The notes: generated by a model not told the origin, from the sequence alone. 9,051 bases of DNA from an uncultured Erysipelotrichaceae bacterium (GCA_902795675.1 CADBLZ010000042.1:1-9051), one strand, 5' to 3'. Counted from the stretch's first letter, positions 1-5,978 are shown. Made by a program: numbers and translations.

Positions 1-750
1 ATTTTCAAGTAATGGACTTGATACAGCATCTTTTGCAGCTTTGATAGCTCTATCTTCGCCTACACCAATACCGATACCGATAATAGCTGAACCTCTGTTT
101 TGCATTACTGTTTTAACATCGGCAAAGTCTAGGTTTACTAAACCAGATACAGCAATTAAGTCTGAAATTGATTGAACACCACGACGAAGTACGTTATCTA
201 CTTCTTTGAAAGCATCCATCATTGTTGTTTGACGATCGATTATATCTCTTAAATTATCGTTAGGAATAACAATAATTGTATCTACATGTTTCTTTAATTC
301 TTCTAAGCCAACTTCAGCTTGTTCCATACGTTTACGACCTTCAAATTTGAAAGGTTTTGTTACGATAGCAACAGTTAAAGCGCCTTCATTTTGGGCAATT
401 TCAGCAACAACTGGAGCAGCACCTGTACCAGTACCACCACCAAGTCCACAAGTTACGAAAACCATATCTGAACCAGCTAGTGCTTCTTCGATTTCTTGTT
501 TACTTTCTAGAGCAGCTTCACGACCAACTTCTGGATTTGCACCAGCACCTAAACCATCAGTTAAGTTTTTACCTATTTGTAATTTAGTTGGGGCTTTGTT
601 AACATTTAATACTTGTAAATCAGTATTGGCTACAACAAACTCTACTCCACCTACTCCTGACTCAATCATTCTATTAACAGCGTTACAACCTCCGCCACCT
701 ACTCCGATGACTTTAATCTTTGCTATTTGATCTCTTTCTAAATCTTGCAT
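1..750 (-). CDS. ftsZ: Cell division protein FtsZ, N-terminal 250 residues (3' end beyond window)
   Basis: FtsZ is the tubulin-like GTPase that polymerises into the cytoplasmic Z ring at midcell and organises division. Translating the minus strand from the ATG at 750-748 gives 250 uninterrupted residues up to the window edge. The N-terminal GTP-binding segment IGVGGGGCNAVNRM is at residues 15-28, the tubulin signature GGGTGTG at 104-110, the conserved block FEGRKRMEQA at 136-145 and the T7 synergy loop NLDFADVK at 206-213. This covers the GTPase domain and the start of the C-terminal domain. The rest of that domain and the C-terminal tail that binds FtsA lie outside the window. The gene starts 12 bp after the ftsA stop. 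Its AAGGAGG site overlaps that stop, which suggests translational coupling. It probably shares the ftsA promoter. Identification is essentially certain. Confidence 0.98.
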   Translation of the reverse strand, partial: MQDLERDQIAKIKVIGVGGGGCNAVNRMIESGVGGVEFVVANTDLQVLNVNKAPTKLQIGKNLTDGLGAGANPEVGREAALESKQEIEEALAGSDMVFVTCGLGGGTGTGAAPVVAEIAQNEGALTVAIVTKPFKFEGRKRMEQAEVGLEELKKHVDTIIVIPNDNLRDIIDRQTTMMDAFKEVDNVLRRGVQSISDLIAVSGLVNLDFADVKTVMQNRGSAIIGIGIGVGEDRAIKAAKDAVSSPLLEN

Positions 751-757
751 AAAATGT

Positions 758-764
758 CCTCCTT
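758..764 (-). promoter_or_regulatory. Shine-Dalgarno site of ftsZ overlapping the ftsA stop codon
   Basis: Read on the minus strand, AAGGAGG lies 7 nt upstream of the ftsZ ATG, and its AA forms the last two bases of the ftsA TAA stop. This fixes the ftsZ start. A ribosome terminating on ftsA is placed next to the ftsZ start, so coupled translation is likely (inference). Confidence 0.85.
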
Positions 765-1983
765 AATTATTAAATATATAGCCGAACAATTTGCCAATGG
801 CTGAATCTGTTTCAGTTTCTGATACTGTTCCACTTATTTGTTGTTGTTCTTCTATTGTAAAGATTGAGAAGTCTTTATCTCTCATTTTGGCATTATATGC
901 ATGATATTTGATAATGCCTAAGCTTGCACTGAATTTGTTATTACGAGCTCCAATTTCTTCATTTTTCATTATTTTAGAGCCAGGATAACGTCTGTCTAAT
1001 AGATCTTTTAAATCTAGTAGTTCAGTTAAGCCTCCTGTAAATATTATATAACTTATTTCTTTCTTTGTTAAGTCTTTAATTTCTTGTAAAGCAAGTTTTA
1101 TTATTTCGTCTGTACGACTTTCAATAACACTTTTTAACTCTTTAGCATCGATTGTTATTTTTTTGTCATCATTTTCAATTTCAATAGTTGGATGATTAGA
1201 AAGTCTTAAACCATTTTGTTCTTTAATCTTTTTAGATTTTTCAATAGGTAGTTTATACATATAAGATATATCATTATCAATATTTAAACCACCATAGTTA
1301 AGTACTTTGTTATTTGTGATGATTCCTTTGTTAAAGATTGAAACAGTAGTTGTTTCAGCACCTAGGTTTATGATAGCGCCTACTTTACTATCTAAGTCTT
1401 TATTTTTAACTTCGTAGTAATCACCAATAGCTCCTAATGTGATATCTAAGACTTCTACACCTATTCTTTCTAAGCAAGCTAGAACAGGATAAATATTAGT
1501 TTTAGGAGTTAATGATATAACACCTCTTACTTTTAATGTTTTAGATGTTAAACCTTTAGGGTCTTGAATTACACGATCATCATCTAGATAGAATGCTGTT
1601 GGCATCATTGAGATAAATTCATAATCTTTTGGAACGTTACCTTTGATTGATTCATGAATTACATGAGCAACATCATCGCCTGTTATTAGATTACCTTCAT
1701 TTTTAACTTCAATAGATCCACCAACAACACTAAAGATTGCTTTAGTAGATGGAACTGTTACAATTACTTGTTTTACTTGTAAACCAAGCATTTCTTCACA
1801 TCTTTGAAATACTTGTTTGATAGAATCTAATAAGTAATCAGGTTTTTCTACAAGACCTTTTTTTAATCCATAAGATGGAGATTCTGAGATAGCAAGAACA
1901 TTAAGTTTTTTCTTAACCATTTCACCAACAACTAATTTTACAGAGTCAGAGCCAACATCTAAACTGGCCATTATTTTTCTCAT
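763..1983 (-). CDS. ftsA: Cell division protein FtsA (actin-like Z-ring membrane anchor)
   Basis: FtsA is an actin-family ATPase that tethers FtsZ to the membrane through a C-terminal amphipathic helix and recruits later division proteins. The 406-residue product is close to usual FtsA size. The phosphate-1 motif ASLDVGSDSVKLVVGE is at residues 6-21, a phosphate-2-like segment INLGAETTTVSIF at 205-217 and the adenosine/connect-2 segment IIFTGGLTEL at 313-322. The SHS2 (1C) domain should occupy roughly residues 80-165. After a polar linker (about 365-393) the protein ends in IGKLFGYIFNN, a plausible membrane-targeting helix. In phosphate-2 the usual Asp-x-Gly-Gly-Gly reads Asn-Leu-Gly-Ala-Glu, a departure from the family. 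The ATG at 1983 has a GGAGTG site 7 nt upstream and a promoter just before it. The next gene is ftsZ, 12 bp away. No ftsQ/divIB or mur gene precedes it. Confidence 0.95.
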   Translation of the reverse strand: MRKIMASLDVGSDSVKLVVGEMVKKKLNVLAISESPSYGLKKGLVEKPDYLLDSIKQVFQRCEEMLGLQVKQVIVTVPSTKAIFSVVGGSIEVKNEGNLITGDDVAHVIHESIKGNVPKDYEFISMMPTAFYLDDDRVIQDPKGLTSKTLKVRGVISLTPKTNIYPVLACLERIGVEVLDITLGAIGDYYEVKNKDLDSKVGAIINLGAETTTVSIFNKGIITNNKVLNYGGLNIDNDISYMYKLPIEKSKKIKEQNGLRLSNHPTIEIENDDKKITIDAKELKSVIESRTDEIIKLALQEIKDLTKKEISYIIFTGGLTELLDLKDLLDRRYPGSKIMKNEEIGARNNKFSASLGIIKYHAYNAKMRDKDFSIFTIEEQQQISGTVSETETDSAIGKLFGYIFNN

Positions 1984-2009
1984 ACTATCACTCCATTTTA
2001 CTATCCATA

Positions 2010-2038
2010 ATTATACAAGATTATGGCTTACTTTACAA
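2010..2038 (-). promoter_or_regulatory. Sigma-A type promoter for ftsA-ftsZ
   Basis: On the minus strand TTGTAA (2033-2038) is separated by 17 bp from a perfect TATAAT (2010-2015). It lies between the rplT terminator and ftsA. The predicted transcript starts near 2003, giving a leader of about 20 nt that contains the GGAGTG ribosome binding site. This makes ftsA-ftsZ independent of the upstream ribosomal operon. The call rests on consensus match and position only. Confidence 0.8.
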
Positions 2039-2044
2039 GTACAC

Positions 2045-2077
2045 AAAAAAAGTAATCTTTTTTATAAAGATTACTTT
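2045..2077 (-). terminator. Rho-independent terminator of infC-rpmI-rplT
   Basis: A perfect 12-bp inverted repeat (AAAGTAATCTTT at 2049-2060 and its complement at 2066-2077) flanks a 5-nt loop. On the minus strand it is followed by a U run (2048-2045 plus the last stem bases). The rplT stop codon (2071-2073) lies inside the stem, so the end of the gene and the terminator share sequence. The stem is AT-rich. Confidence 0.85.
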
Positions 2078-2619
2078 AAAGCGTCTAATAATTCAGCTTT
2101 TTTCATTGAAGTATAGCCTTCAATACCAGCTTCTTTAGCAGCTGCTTTTAATTCAGCAACTGTCATGTTAGCATAGTCAGCTTTTGCTTCTTTTTTAGGA
2201 GCTACTTCTTTTTTAGCTGCTGCTTTTGGTTCAGCCTTTTTTACTTCTTTAGGAGTAACTTTACCTTCTAAACCTTTTTTAGCAACACTAACTAATTCTG
2301 CAAATGCTTTAGCGTCATCAATAGCTAATGTACTTAACATCTTACGGTTGATTGTAACACCAGCTTTTGTTAAACCAGCAATAAATTGTGAGTAACTGAT
2401 ATCGTTTGCACGACAAGCAGCGTTAATTCTAACAATCCATAATTTTCTGAAGTTTCTCTTGTTTGCTCTTCTATCTCTGAATGCATAAACGCCACTATGC
2501 ATTGTTTGTTCATGAGCTGTTTTATATAATCTATGTTTAGAACCAAAGTAACCTTTGGCAGCCTTTAATACTTTTCTTCTTCTATTTTTAGCGACATTTC
2601 CGCCTTTAACTCTTGCCAT
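2071..2619 (-). CDS. rplT: Ribosomal protein L20 with C-terminal Rho_N/HeH-like extension
   Basis: L20 binds 23S rRNA early in 50S assembly, and in Firmicutes it also represses its own operon through the leader RNA. Residues 1 to about 118 are a normal L20: basic N-terminal arm (KNRRRKVLKAAKGYFGSKHR, 11-30), the conserved RDRRANKRNFRKLWIVRINA block (48-67) and the globular C-domain with YSQFIAGL and NRKMLS. The product is 182 residues against about 118 usually. The excess is a Lys/Ala/Glu-rich linker (about 119-149) and a 33-residue end, MTVAELKAAAKEAGIEGY then a short turn and KKAELLDAL. That end resembles the helix-extended-helix motif of Rho N-terminal (Rho_N) or SAP-like domains. It reads through in frame with no sign of frameshift. 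AAGGAGG sits 8 nt before the ATG and overlaps the rpmI stop. The L20 identity is certain. The nature of the extension is inferred from pattern. Confidence 0.97.
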   Translation of the reverse strand: MARVKGGNVAKNRRRKVLKAAKGYFGSKHRLYKTAHEQTMHSGVYAFRDRRANKRNFRKLWIVRINAACRANDISYSQFIAGLTKAGVTINRKMLSTLAIDDAKAFAELVSVAKKGLEGKVTPKEVKKAEPKAAAKKEVAPKKEAKADYANMTVAELKAAAKEAGIEGYTSMKKAELLDALK

Positions 2620-2627
2620 TATTTAAC

Positions 2628-2634
2628 CCTCCTT
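2628..2634 (-). promoter_or_regulatory. Shine-Dalgarno site of rplT overlapping the rpmI stop codon
   Basis: On the minus strand AAGGAGG merges with the TAA stop of rpmI and lies 8 nt from the rplT ATG. It fixes the rplT start and suggests coupled translation of L35 and L20. The ftsA/ftsZ junction is built the same way. Confidence 0.8.
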
Positions 2635-2827
2635 AAATGAAGTTCTTTAGACGTTTACCTTGAGCATCTGATAATACGCCTCTAAGTCTTCTCTTTCTAA
2701 TTTGTTTTCCTGAATCACCAGCAGTTTGGTGGTTACCATTTCCCTTTTTATATGTTAGTTGTCCGTTCTTTTTTACTTTAAGAACTTTTGCACTTGCTTT
2801 ATGTGTTTTTTGTTTACATTTTGCCAT
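2633..2827 (-). CDS. rpmI: 50S ribosomal protein L35
   Basis: L35 is a small basic protein of the large ribosomal subunit. The 64-residue product has the expected length and pattern: an N-terminal MAKCKQKTHKASAKV segment (the family usually has a MxKxKTHxxxAKR-type start), a central KKGNGNHQTAGDSGKQIRKR stretch and the C-terminal RRLRGVLSDAQGKRLKNF. It lies between infC (17 bp upstream) and rplT (13 bp downstream), the conserved order of this operon. A purine-rich AAGGAAG site precedes the ATG. It should be transcribed from the promoter upstream of infC and share its L20-dependent attenuation. Nothing is odd apart from a Cys at residue 4 near the start. Identification is firm from both sequence and context. 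Confidence 0.96.
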   Translation of the reverse strand: MAKCKQKTHKASAKVLKVKKNGQLTYKKGNGNHQTAGDSGKQIRKRRLRGVLSDAQGKRLKNFI

Positions 2828-2844
2828 ATACTTTACTTCCTTTT

Positions 2845-3375
2845 CTATTTTTCTTTTTTAGGTGCTAACATCATTATCATGATACGACCTTCTAATTTTG
2901 GTTTTGATTCAATATCTGCTACATCTACTAATTCATTAGCAAATCTAGTCATTACTTCTTCACCTAGTTCAGGTCGATCTAGTTGACGTCCTTTGAATCT
3001 AATTGAAACTTTTATTTTGTGTCCTTTAACAAGATATTCTGATGCATTCTTTTTTCTTGTGTTGAAGTCATGAATATCAATATTAGGACTTAATTGATAT
3101 TCTTTGATATCTTTGTTACTTTCTCTTTGTTTCTTTTGAGATTCTTTTAATTTTTTTTGCTTTTCATAACGATATTTGTTGTAGTCCATTATTTTACCTA
3201 CTGGCATATTATCATTTTCAGACATTAATACTAAGTCTAAACCAGCATAATTAGCTAGTGTTAAAGCATCTTGTAATGCCTTTACACCCATTTTTTCACC
3301 ATTAGGTCCAATAACCATCATTTGAGAAACTCTTATCTCATTATTGATTGGCATTTCGTTCTTATCTCTTGCTAT
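2845..3375 (-). CDS. infC: Translation initiation factor IF-3, probable ATA start
   Basis: IF-3 binds the 30S subunit, prevents 50S joining and checks the start codon and initiator tRNA. The 176-residue product has the N-domain opening PINNEIRVSQMMVIGPNGEK (9-28), the family signature KIMDYNKYRYEKQKK (61-75), a Lys-rich interdomain helix (about 70-92) and the C-domain with KGHKIKVSIRFKGR (117-130) and RPELGEEVM. I place the start at ATA (3375-3373), read as initiator Met. A GGAGGTG site ends 7 nt before it, and the length and N-terminus then match IF-3. The only in-frame upstream ATG (3420-3418) lies inside the leader terminator hairpin, has no suitable site and would add 15 unrelated residues. 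Rare AUU-type starts in infC are known from other bacteria and allow IF-3 to limit its own synthesis. The gene identity is certain; the ATA start is a strong inference. Confidence 0.93.
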   Translation of the reverse strand: MARDKNEMPINNEIRVSQMMVIGPNGEKMGVKALQDALTLANYAGLDLVLMSENDNMPVGKIMDYNKYRYEKQKKLKESQKKQRESNKDIKEYQLSPNIDIHDFNTRKKNASEYLVKGHKIKVSIRFKGRQLDRPELGEEVMTRFANELVDVADIESKPKLEGRIMIMMLAPKKEK

Positions 3376-3382
3376 GTTAAAG

Positions 3383-3389
3383 CACCTCC
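3383..3389 (-). promoter_or_regulatory. Shine-Dalgarno site of infC that decides the ATA start
   Basis: On the minus strand GGAGGTG is followed by 7 nt and then ATA in the IF-3 frame. It is the only strong ribosome binding site near the N-terminus. A nearby ATG that overlaps this region reads only four codons in another frame before a stop. Confidence 0.8.
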
Positions 3390-3397
3390 ATACAATT

Positions 3398-3424
3398 AAA
3401 AAGAGTGGACTCGTATCCACTCTT
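3398..3424 (-). terminator. Conditional (attenuator) terminator in the infC leader
   Basis: The perfect 9-bp inverted repeat AAGAGTGGA/TCCACTCTT (arms 3416-3424 and 3401-3409) encloses a 6-nt loop (3410-3415). On the minus strand it ends in a short U run (about five U, including the last stem bases, then AA). It lies only 23 nt upstream of the infC start. The U run is short, which suits a conditional terminator. It is probably also the only terminator that helD read-through transcripts meet. Confidence 0.8.
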
Positions 3425-3532
3425 AAAGAACATGATAAATATATTTTATATCTATTATAGCTCTCTTACCTATCATAACTTTCTACGATCAGGTGGATGT
3501 GGATACATCTCTTTCTTTTCAATAACAATAAG

Positions 3533-3561
3533 ATTATATATTATTTGTTTTTAGTTGTCAA
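3533..3561 (-). promoter_or_regulatory. Consensus sigma-A promoter of infC-rpmI-rplT
   Basis: On the minus strand a perfect TTGACA (3556-3561) and a perfect TATAAT (3533-3538) are separated by 17 bp. Transcription should start near 3526, giving a leader of about 150 nt. The -35 box begins 5 bp after the helD stop codon, so the promoter fills the whole helD-leader junction. It should be a strong promoter, as expected for a ribosomal operon. Confidence 0.9.
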
Positions 3562-3566
3562 CATTT

Positions 3567-5582
3567 TTATGAATATACAATTAATTCATGTTGACTACGT
3601 GTACAAGCAACATATAATAAGTTCTTTTCATTTCTTAAATATTTACTATCTTTATCACTATAAGCTATTACAGAGTCGAATTCTAAGCCTTTTGCTAAGT
3701 ATGAAGGTAAAACTACTAAACTCTTGTTAAACTCTTCTGTATTAGACTTTAATAGAGATATTTTTATACTATCCTTTAGTTCTTCATATAATCTTTCAGC
3801 TGTTTTAGAATCTCTTGTAATAACCGCTACTGATTTATATTTATTACTTAAGTAATTAATATCATCTAATAGTTTTGAACTATCTTTACGATGTATTAAA
3901 GGAATGTGTTCAGTATCACGAATAGCTGAGACATGATTTAAACCTAATATTTTATTAGTGAATTCGATTATTTCAGGACTAGAACGATATGTTTTAGTTA
4001 GTTCGATGTATTTACTCTTTTCAAAGATATTAGATAAGTCTTCTAAGGAGTTATATTTGTAATATGGATTGATTGTTTGATTTACATCACCTAGGATAGT
4101 AAATGAAGCATTATGGAAGATTTTGTGAATCATAATATATTCTAGGTAACTATAATCTTGAGCTTCATCGATAACAACTTGTTTGATATCTCTTTCATAT
4201 GGGAAGCCACATAGTAAGCCTTTCATATAAGCGAATAATAAAGCATCTTCATAGTTAATAGTACTTGTTTTTCTAAATGCTCTTATTTCTTGATCATTCA
4301 TACGATATTTAGCGTAATCAGATGAGAAGAAGTTTATATATATTTCTTTTAAGTCTCTTTCGATGTTACTATTTTGGAAGATTAAGCGACGATATGTTGG
4401 ATGTTTTTTAGAACTACCTTTATAGTTTTGCATACTATATCTTTCAGCTATTTCTTCTATACGTTCAAAGAATGGTAAGTTAGAGTATCTATCATGAATC
4501 ATACTATTAACATCATTTTTATCAACAGTAAATTTATCTGTTTCATTAAAATCATTTAGGACTCTAGCTGATGAAACGAAGTCTTTAATATAGTTATCTA
4601 TATCATTTATTATTTCATCGCTTTGTTTATATTTTATTAAGTCATAGTTATCTATTTTACTAGTATAGTATTTACCTAAGAAATCCATGAATGATTCAAC
4701 ATTATTAAATTCATCTATTTGATTATTTAAGTAATCATTAAATGTTGTTTGTAAAGTATTAGCTTCACCTAGTTCTGGTAAGACATTAGAGATATACTCT
4801 GTAAATATTTGGTTAGGAGAAAATATTAGAATGTCATTACTAGTAAGTTTTTCTATTTTATATAATAGATAAGCTATACGGTGTAAAGCAACACTTGTTT
4901 TACCTGAACCAGCTATACCAGAAACAATTAATGTTTTATCAGAAGTATTTCTAATAACATTATTTTGTTCTTTTTGGATAGTGTTAACAATGTTTTTCAT
5001 TTTGTCATCACTATCTTCAGCTAGAACTTGTTGTAATAATTCATCATCAATATTAAGTGAGTTATCAAATGCTGATAAGAGTTTGTTATCTTCTATTTTA
5101 TATTGTCTTTTACGAAGGATTTCACCTTCTATTCTACCCATTGGAGCATCATAAAAAGATTTACCTACTTCAAAGTCATAGAACATAGATGAAATTGGTG
5201 CACGCCAGTCATAAATGATATTTCCGTAATCTTCATCTTTAAGATATGTTAAACCTAAATAGACAGAATATCTTGTACCATCTTTTTCTTCAAATAAGAA
5301 TGAAGCAAAATATGGTTTATTTTTAATACGATATAGTTTGATATAGTATTCTTCTTTTAATGCATACATACTTTGTTCTAGGAATTCTTGTGAAGCAATG
5401 GCAAAGTCATCGCCTTTTCTTATTTCATGTTTGTTTTCCCAGTTAAAGCGACGGAAATCTTGCATTGCTAGCTGATCTGCATTTAGTTTTACGTTTAAAC
5501 TCTCTAATGTATCATTAAGAAGAAAAGATACTTCCTTTAAGCGTTTTTGTTCTAGTTCAAATTCTCTTCCAGTTATTGCCAT
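3567..5582 (-). CDS. helD: HelD-type superfamily 1 helicase, RNA polymerase recycling factor
   Basis: HelD proteins are UvrD/Rep-like ATPases that bind RNA polymerase, pry it off DNA and recycle stalled complexes. The 671-residue product starts with a charged helical arm (about 1-60) in the position of the HelD arm that enters the polymerase secondary channel. The HelD-typical YDWRAPI follows at 124-130. Helicase motifs are complete: Walker A GIAGSGKTS (222-230), Walker B VVIDEAQD (469-476), motif III GDVNQTI (498-504), motif IV YRSSPEI (532-538), motif V KGLEFD (631-636) and motif VI YVACTR (657-662). Residues about 280-440, between the 1A halves, would hold the clamp-opening insertion. It is somewhat shorter than B. 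subtilis HelD (about 774). The ATG at 5582 has only a weak G-rich site (GTGGGG, 7 nt away). It has its own promoter and no terminator before the infC promoter. A plain UvrD/PcrA is less likely because of the N-terminal arm and the WRAP motif. Confidence 0.9.
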   Translation of the reverse strand: MAITGREFELEQKRLKEVSFLLNDTLESLNVKLNADQLAMQDFRRFNWENKHEIRKGDDFAIASQEFLEQSMYALKEEYYIKLYRIKNKPYFASFLFEEKDGTRYSVYLGLTYLKDEDYGNIIYDWRAPISSMFYDFEVGKSFYDAPMGRIEGEILRKRQYKIEDNKLLSAFDNSLNIDDELLQQVLAEDSDDKMKNIVNTIQKEQNNVIRNTSDKTLIVSGIAGSGKTSVALHRIAYLLYKIEKLTSNDILIFSPNQIFTEYISNVLPELGEANTLQTTFNDYLNNQIDEFNNVESFMDFLGKYYTSKIDNYDLIKYKQSDEIINDIDNYIKDFVSSARVLNDFNETDKFTVDKNDVNSMIHDRYSNLPFFERIEEIAERYSMQNYKGSSKKHPTYRRLIFQNSNIERDLKEIYINFFSSDYAKYRMNDQEIRAFRKTSTINYEDALLFAYMKGLLCGFPYERDIKQVVIDEAQDYSYLEYIMIHKIFHNASFTILGDVNQTINPYYKYNSLEDLSNIFEKSKYIELTKTYRSSPEIIEFTNKILGLNHVSAIRDTEHIPLIHRKDSSKLLDDINYLSNKYKSVAVITRDSKTAERLYEELKDSIKISLLKSNTEEFNKSLVVLPSYLAKGLEFDSVIAYSDKDSKYLRNEKNLLYVACTRSQHELIVYS

Positions 5583-5616
5583 TTTTATACCCCACTCTAG
5601 TTTTCATACAGTTTTA

Positions 5617-5645
5617 ATTATAAGTAATTATTAATTTATTTTCAA
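5617..5645 (-). promoter_or_regulatory. Sigma-A type promoter of helD
   Basis: On the minus strand TTGAAA (5640-5645) lies 17 bp upstream of a perfect TATAAT (5617-5622). The -35 box directly abuts the U run of the preceding operon's terminator. The predicted start near 5610 leaves a leader of about 28 nt before the helD ATG. This fits a monocistronic, separately controlled helD. Confidence 0.8.
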
Positions 5646-5669
5646 TAAAAAAGACACTTTATAGTGTCT
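5646..5669 (-). terminator. Rho-independent terminator of the DUF4176 operon
   Basis: The 7-bp perfect stem AGACACT/AGTGTCT (arms 5663-5669 and 5652-5658) encloses a 4-nt loop and is followed on the minus strand by a run of six U (5646-5651). The TAA stop of the last operon gene (5659-5661) lies in the loop, so the final codons of that gene form the ascending arm. Confidence 0.88.
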
Positions 5670-5967
5670 CTCCTTGACCATTTTTTGTATCGTAGTTTGC
5701 TTTGATTGTTTCAATATGTTCTAAGAACTTATCTACTTGTTCATCTTTATATCCAGTAAATACTACTTTTTCAATTTGATCATTATTGAATAATGGTATA
5801 CCCTTTTCTTCAGTTATACCTTCTGGATAAGGGCATCCACGATAATCATATATTTTATTTTCTTGACCTTTTTCTACTTGAAAATAACCATTAATCATTA
5901 TTTCATGAGTACCACCTTTAAGTAATACTACAGAACCAATTGGTAAATACTTTAATTGTTTATCCAT
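5659..5967 (-). CDS. DUF4176 domain protein (short, second of a tandem pair)
   Basis: DUF4176 proteins are small, uncharacterised, and commonly encoded beside type VII secretion (WXG100/LXG) genes in Firmicutes. The 102-residue product shows the family pattern: LPIGSVVLLKGG near the N-terminus, then HEIMINGYFQ, IYDYRGCPYPEG, LFNNDQIEKVVFTGY and a short charged tail. No signal peptide or membrane segment is visible, so it is probably cytoplasmic. I chose ATG 5967-5965 because AGGTGA lies 5 nt upstream and overlaps the upstream gene's stop. An in-frame GTG three codons earlier directly abuts that stop and lacks its own site. It is the last gene of its operon, and its stop lies in the terminator loop. 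Its neighbour upstream is a paralogue. A chaperone or accessory role for a secreted partner is possible, but nothing in the sequence proves it. Confidence 0.85.
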   Translation of the reverse strand: MDKQLKYLPIGSVVLLKGGTHEIMINGYFQVEKGQENKIYDYRGCPYPEGITEEKGIPLFNNDQIEKVVFTGYKDEQVDKFLEHIETIKANYDTKNGQGETL

Positions 5968-5972
5968 AACTA

Positions 5973-5978
5973 TCACCT
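5973..5978 (-). promoter_or_regulatory. Ribosome binding site of the second DUF4176 gene
   Basis: On the minus strand AGGTGA begins within the TAG stop of the upstream DUF4176 gene and lies 5 nt before ATG 5967-5965. It favours this ATG over the adjacent GTG at 5976-5974 and suggests translational coupling of the paralogues. The 716-residue gene upstream uses the same AGGTGA-type site, unlike the AAGGAGG of the translation and division genes. Confidence 0.7.

Larger units (their letters stand above)
3376..3526 (-). promoter_or_regulatory. L20-type leader RNA (transcription attenuator) of infC-rpmI-rplT
   Basis: This leader of about 150 nt runs from the predicted transcription start to infC. 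It contains a terminator hairpin (3398-3424) and an upstream segment GTATCCAC (minus strand, 3499-3506). That segment is exactly complementary over 8 nt to GTGGATAC (3413-3420), which forms much of the terminator's ascending arm and loop. The two pairings are mutually exclusive, so the leader can act as an antiterminator/terminator switch. A second hairpin forms from ACCTGATC (3487-3494) and GATAGGT (3468-3474), with one bulged G and a 12-nt loop. A small 5-bp hairpin (3496-3509) could mask the antiterminator strand. In Bacillus subtilis, L20 is known to promote early termination in the infC leader by binding a 23S-like structure. This leader has the right position and layout for the same control, but L20 binding is inferred. 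Confidence 0.8.

Noticed and set aside
347..730. Open frame of 127 codons on the plus strand
   Set aside because: It is antisense to the strongly conserved FtsZ GTPase domain, has a Pro/Ala/Ser-rich composition typical of a shadow frame, and has no ribosome binding site.
2759..2986. Plus-strand frame of 75 codons over rpmI and infC
   Set aside because: It is antisense to two certain genes, rich in Phe/Cys/Ser from AT-rich complement, and lacks any recognisable domain.
3376..3420. Upstream ATG extension of IF-3 starting at 3420
   Set aside because: The 15 extra codons lie in the attenuator hairpin and the ribosome binding site, have no Shine-Dalgarno of their own, and do not resemble any IF-3 N-terminus.
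5968..5976. GTG start three codons upstream for the second DUF4176 gene
   Set aside because: It directly follows the upstream stop with no Shine-Dalgarno at a suitable distance, while AGGTGA is well placed for the ATG at 5967.
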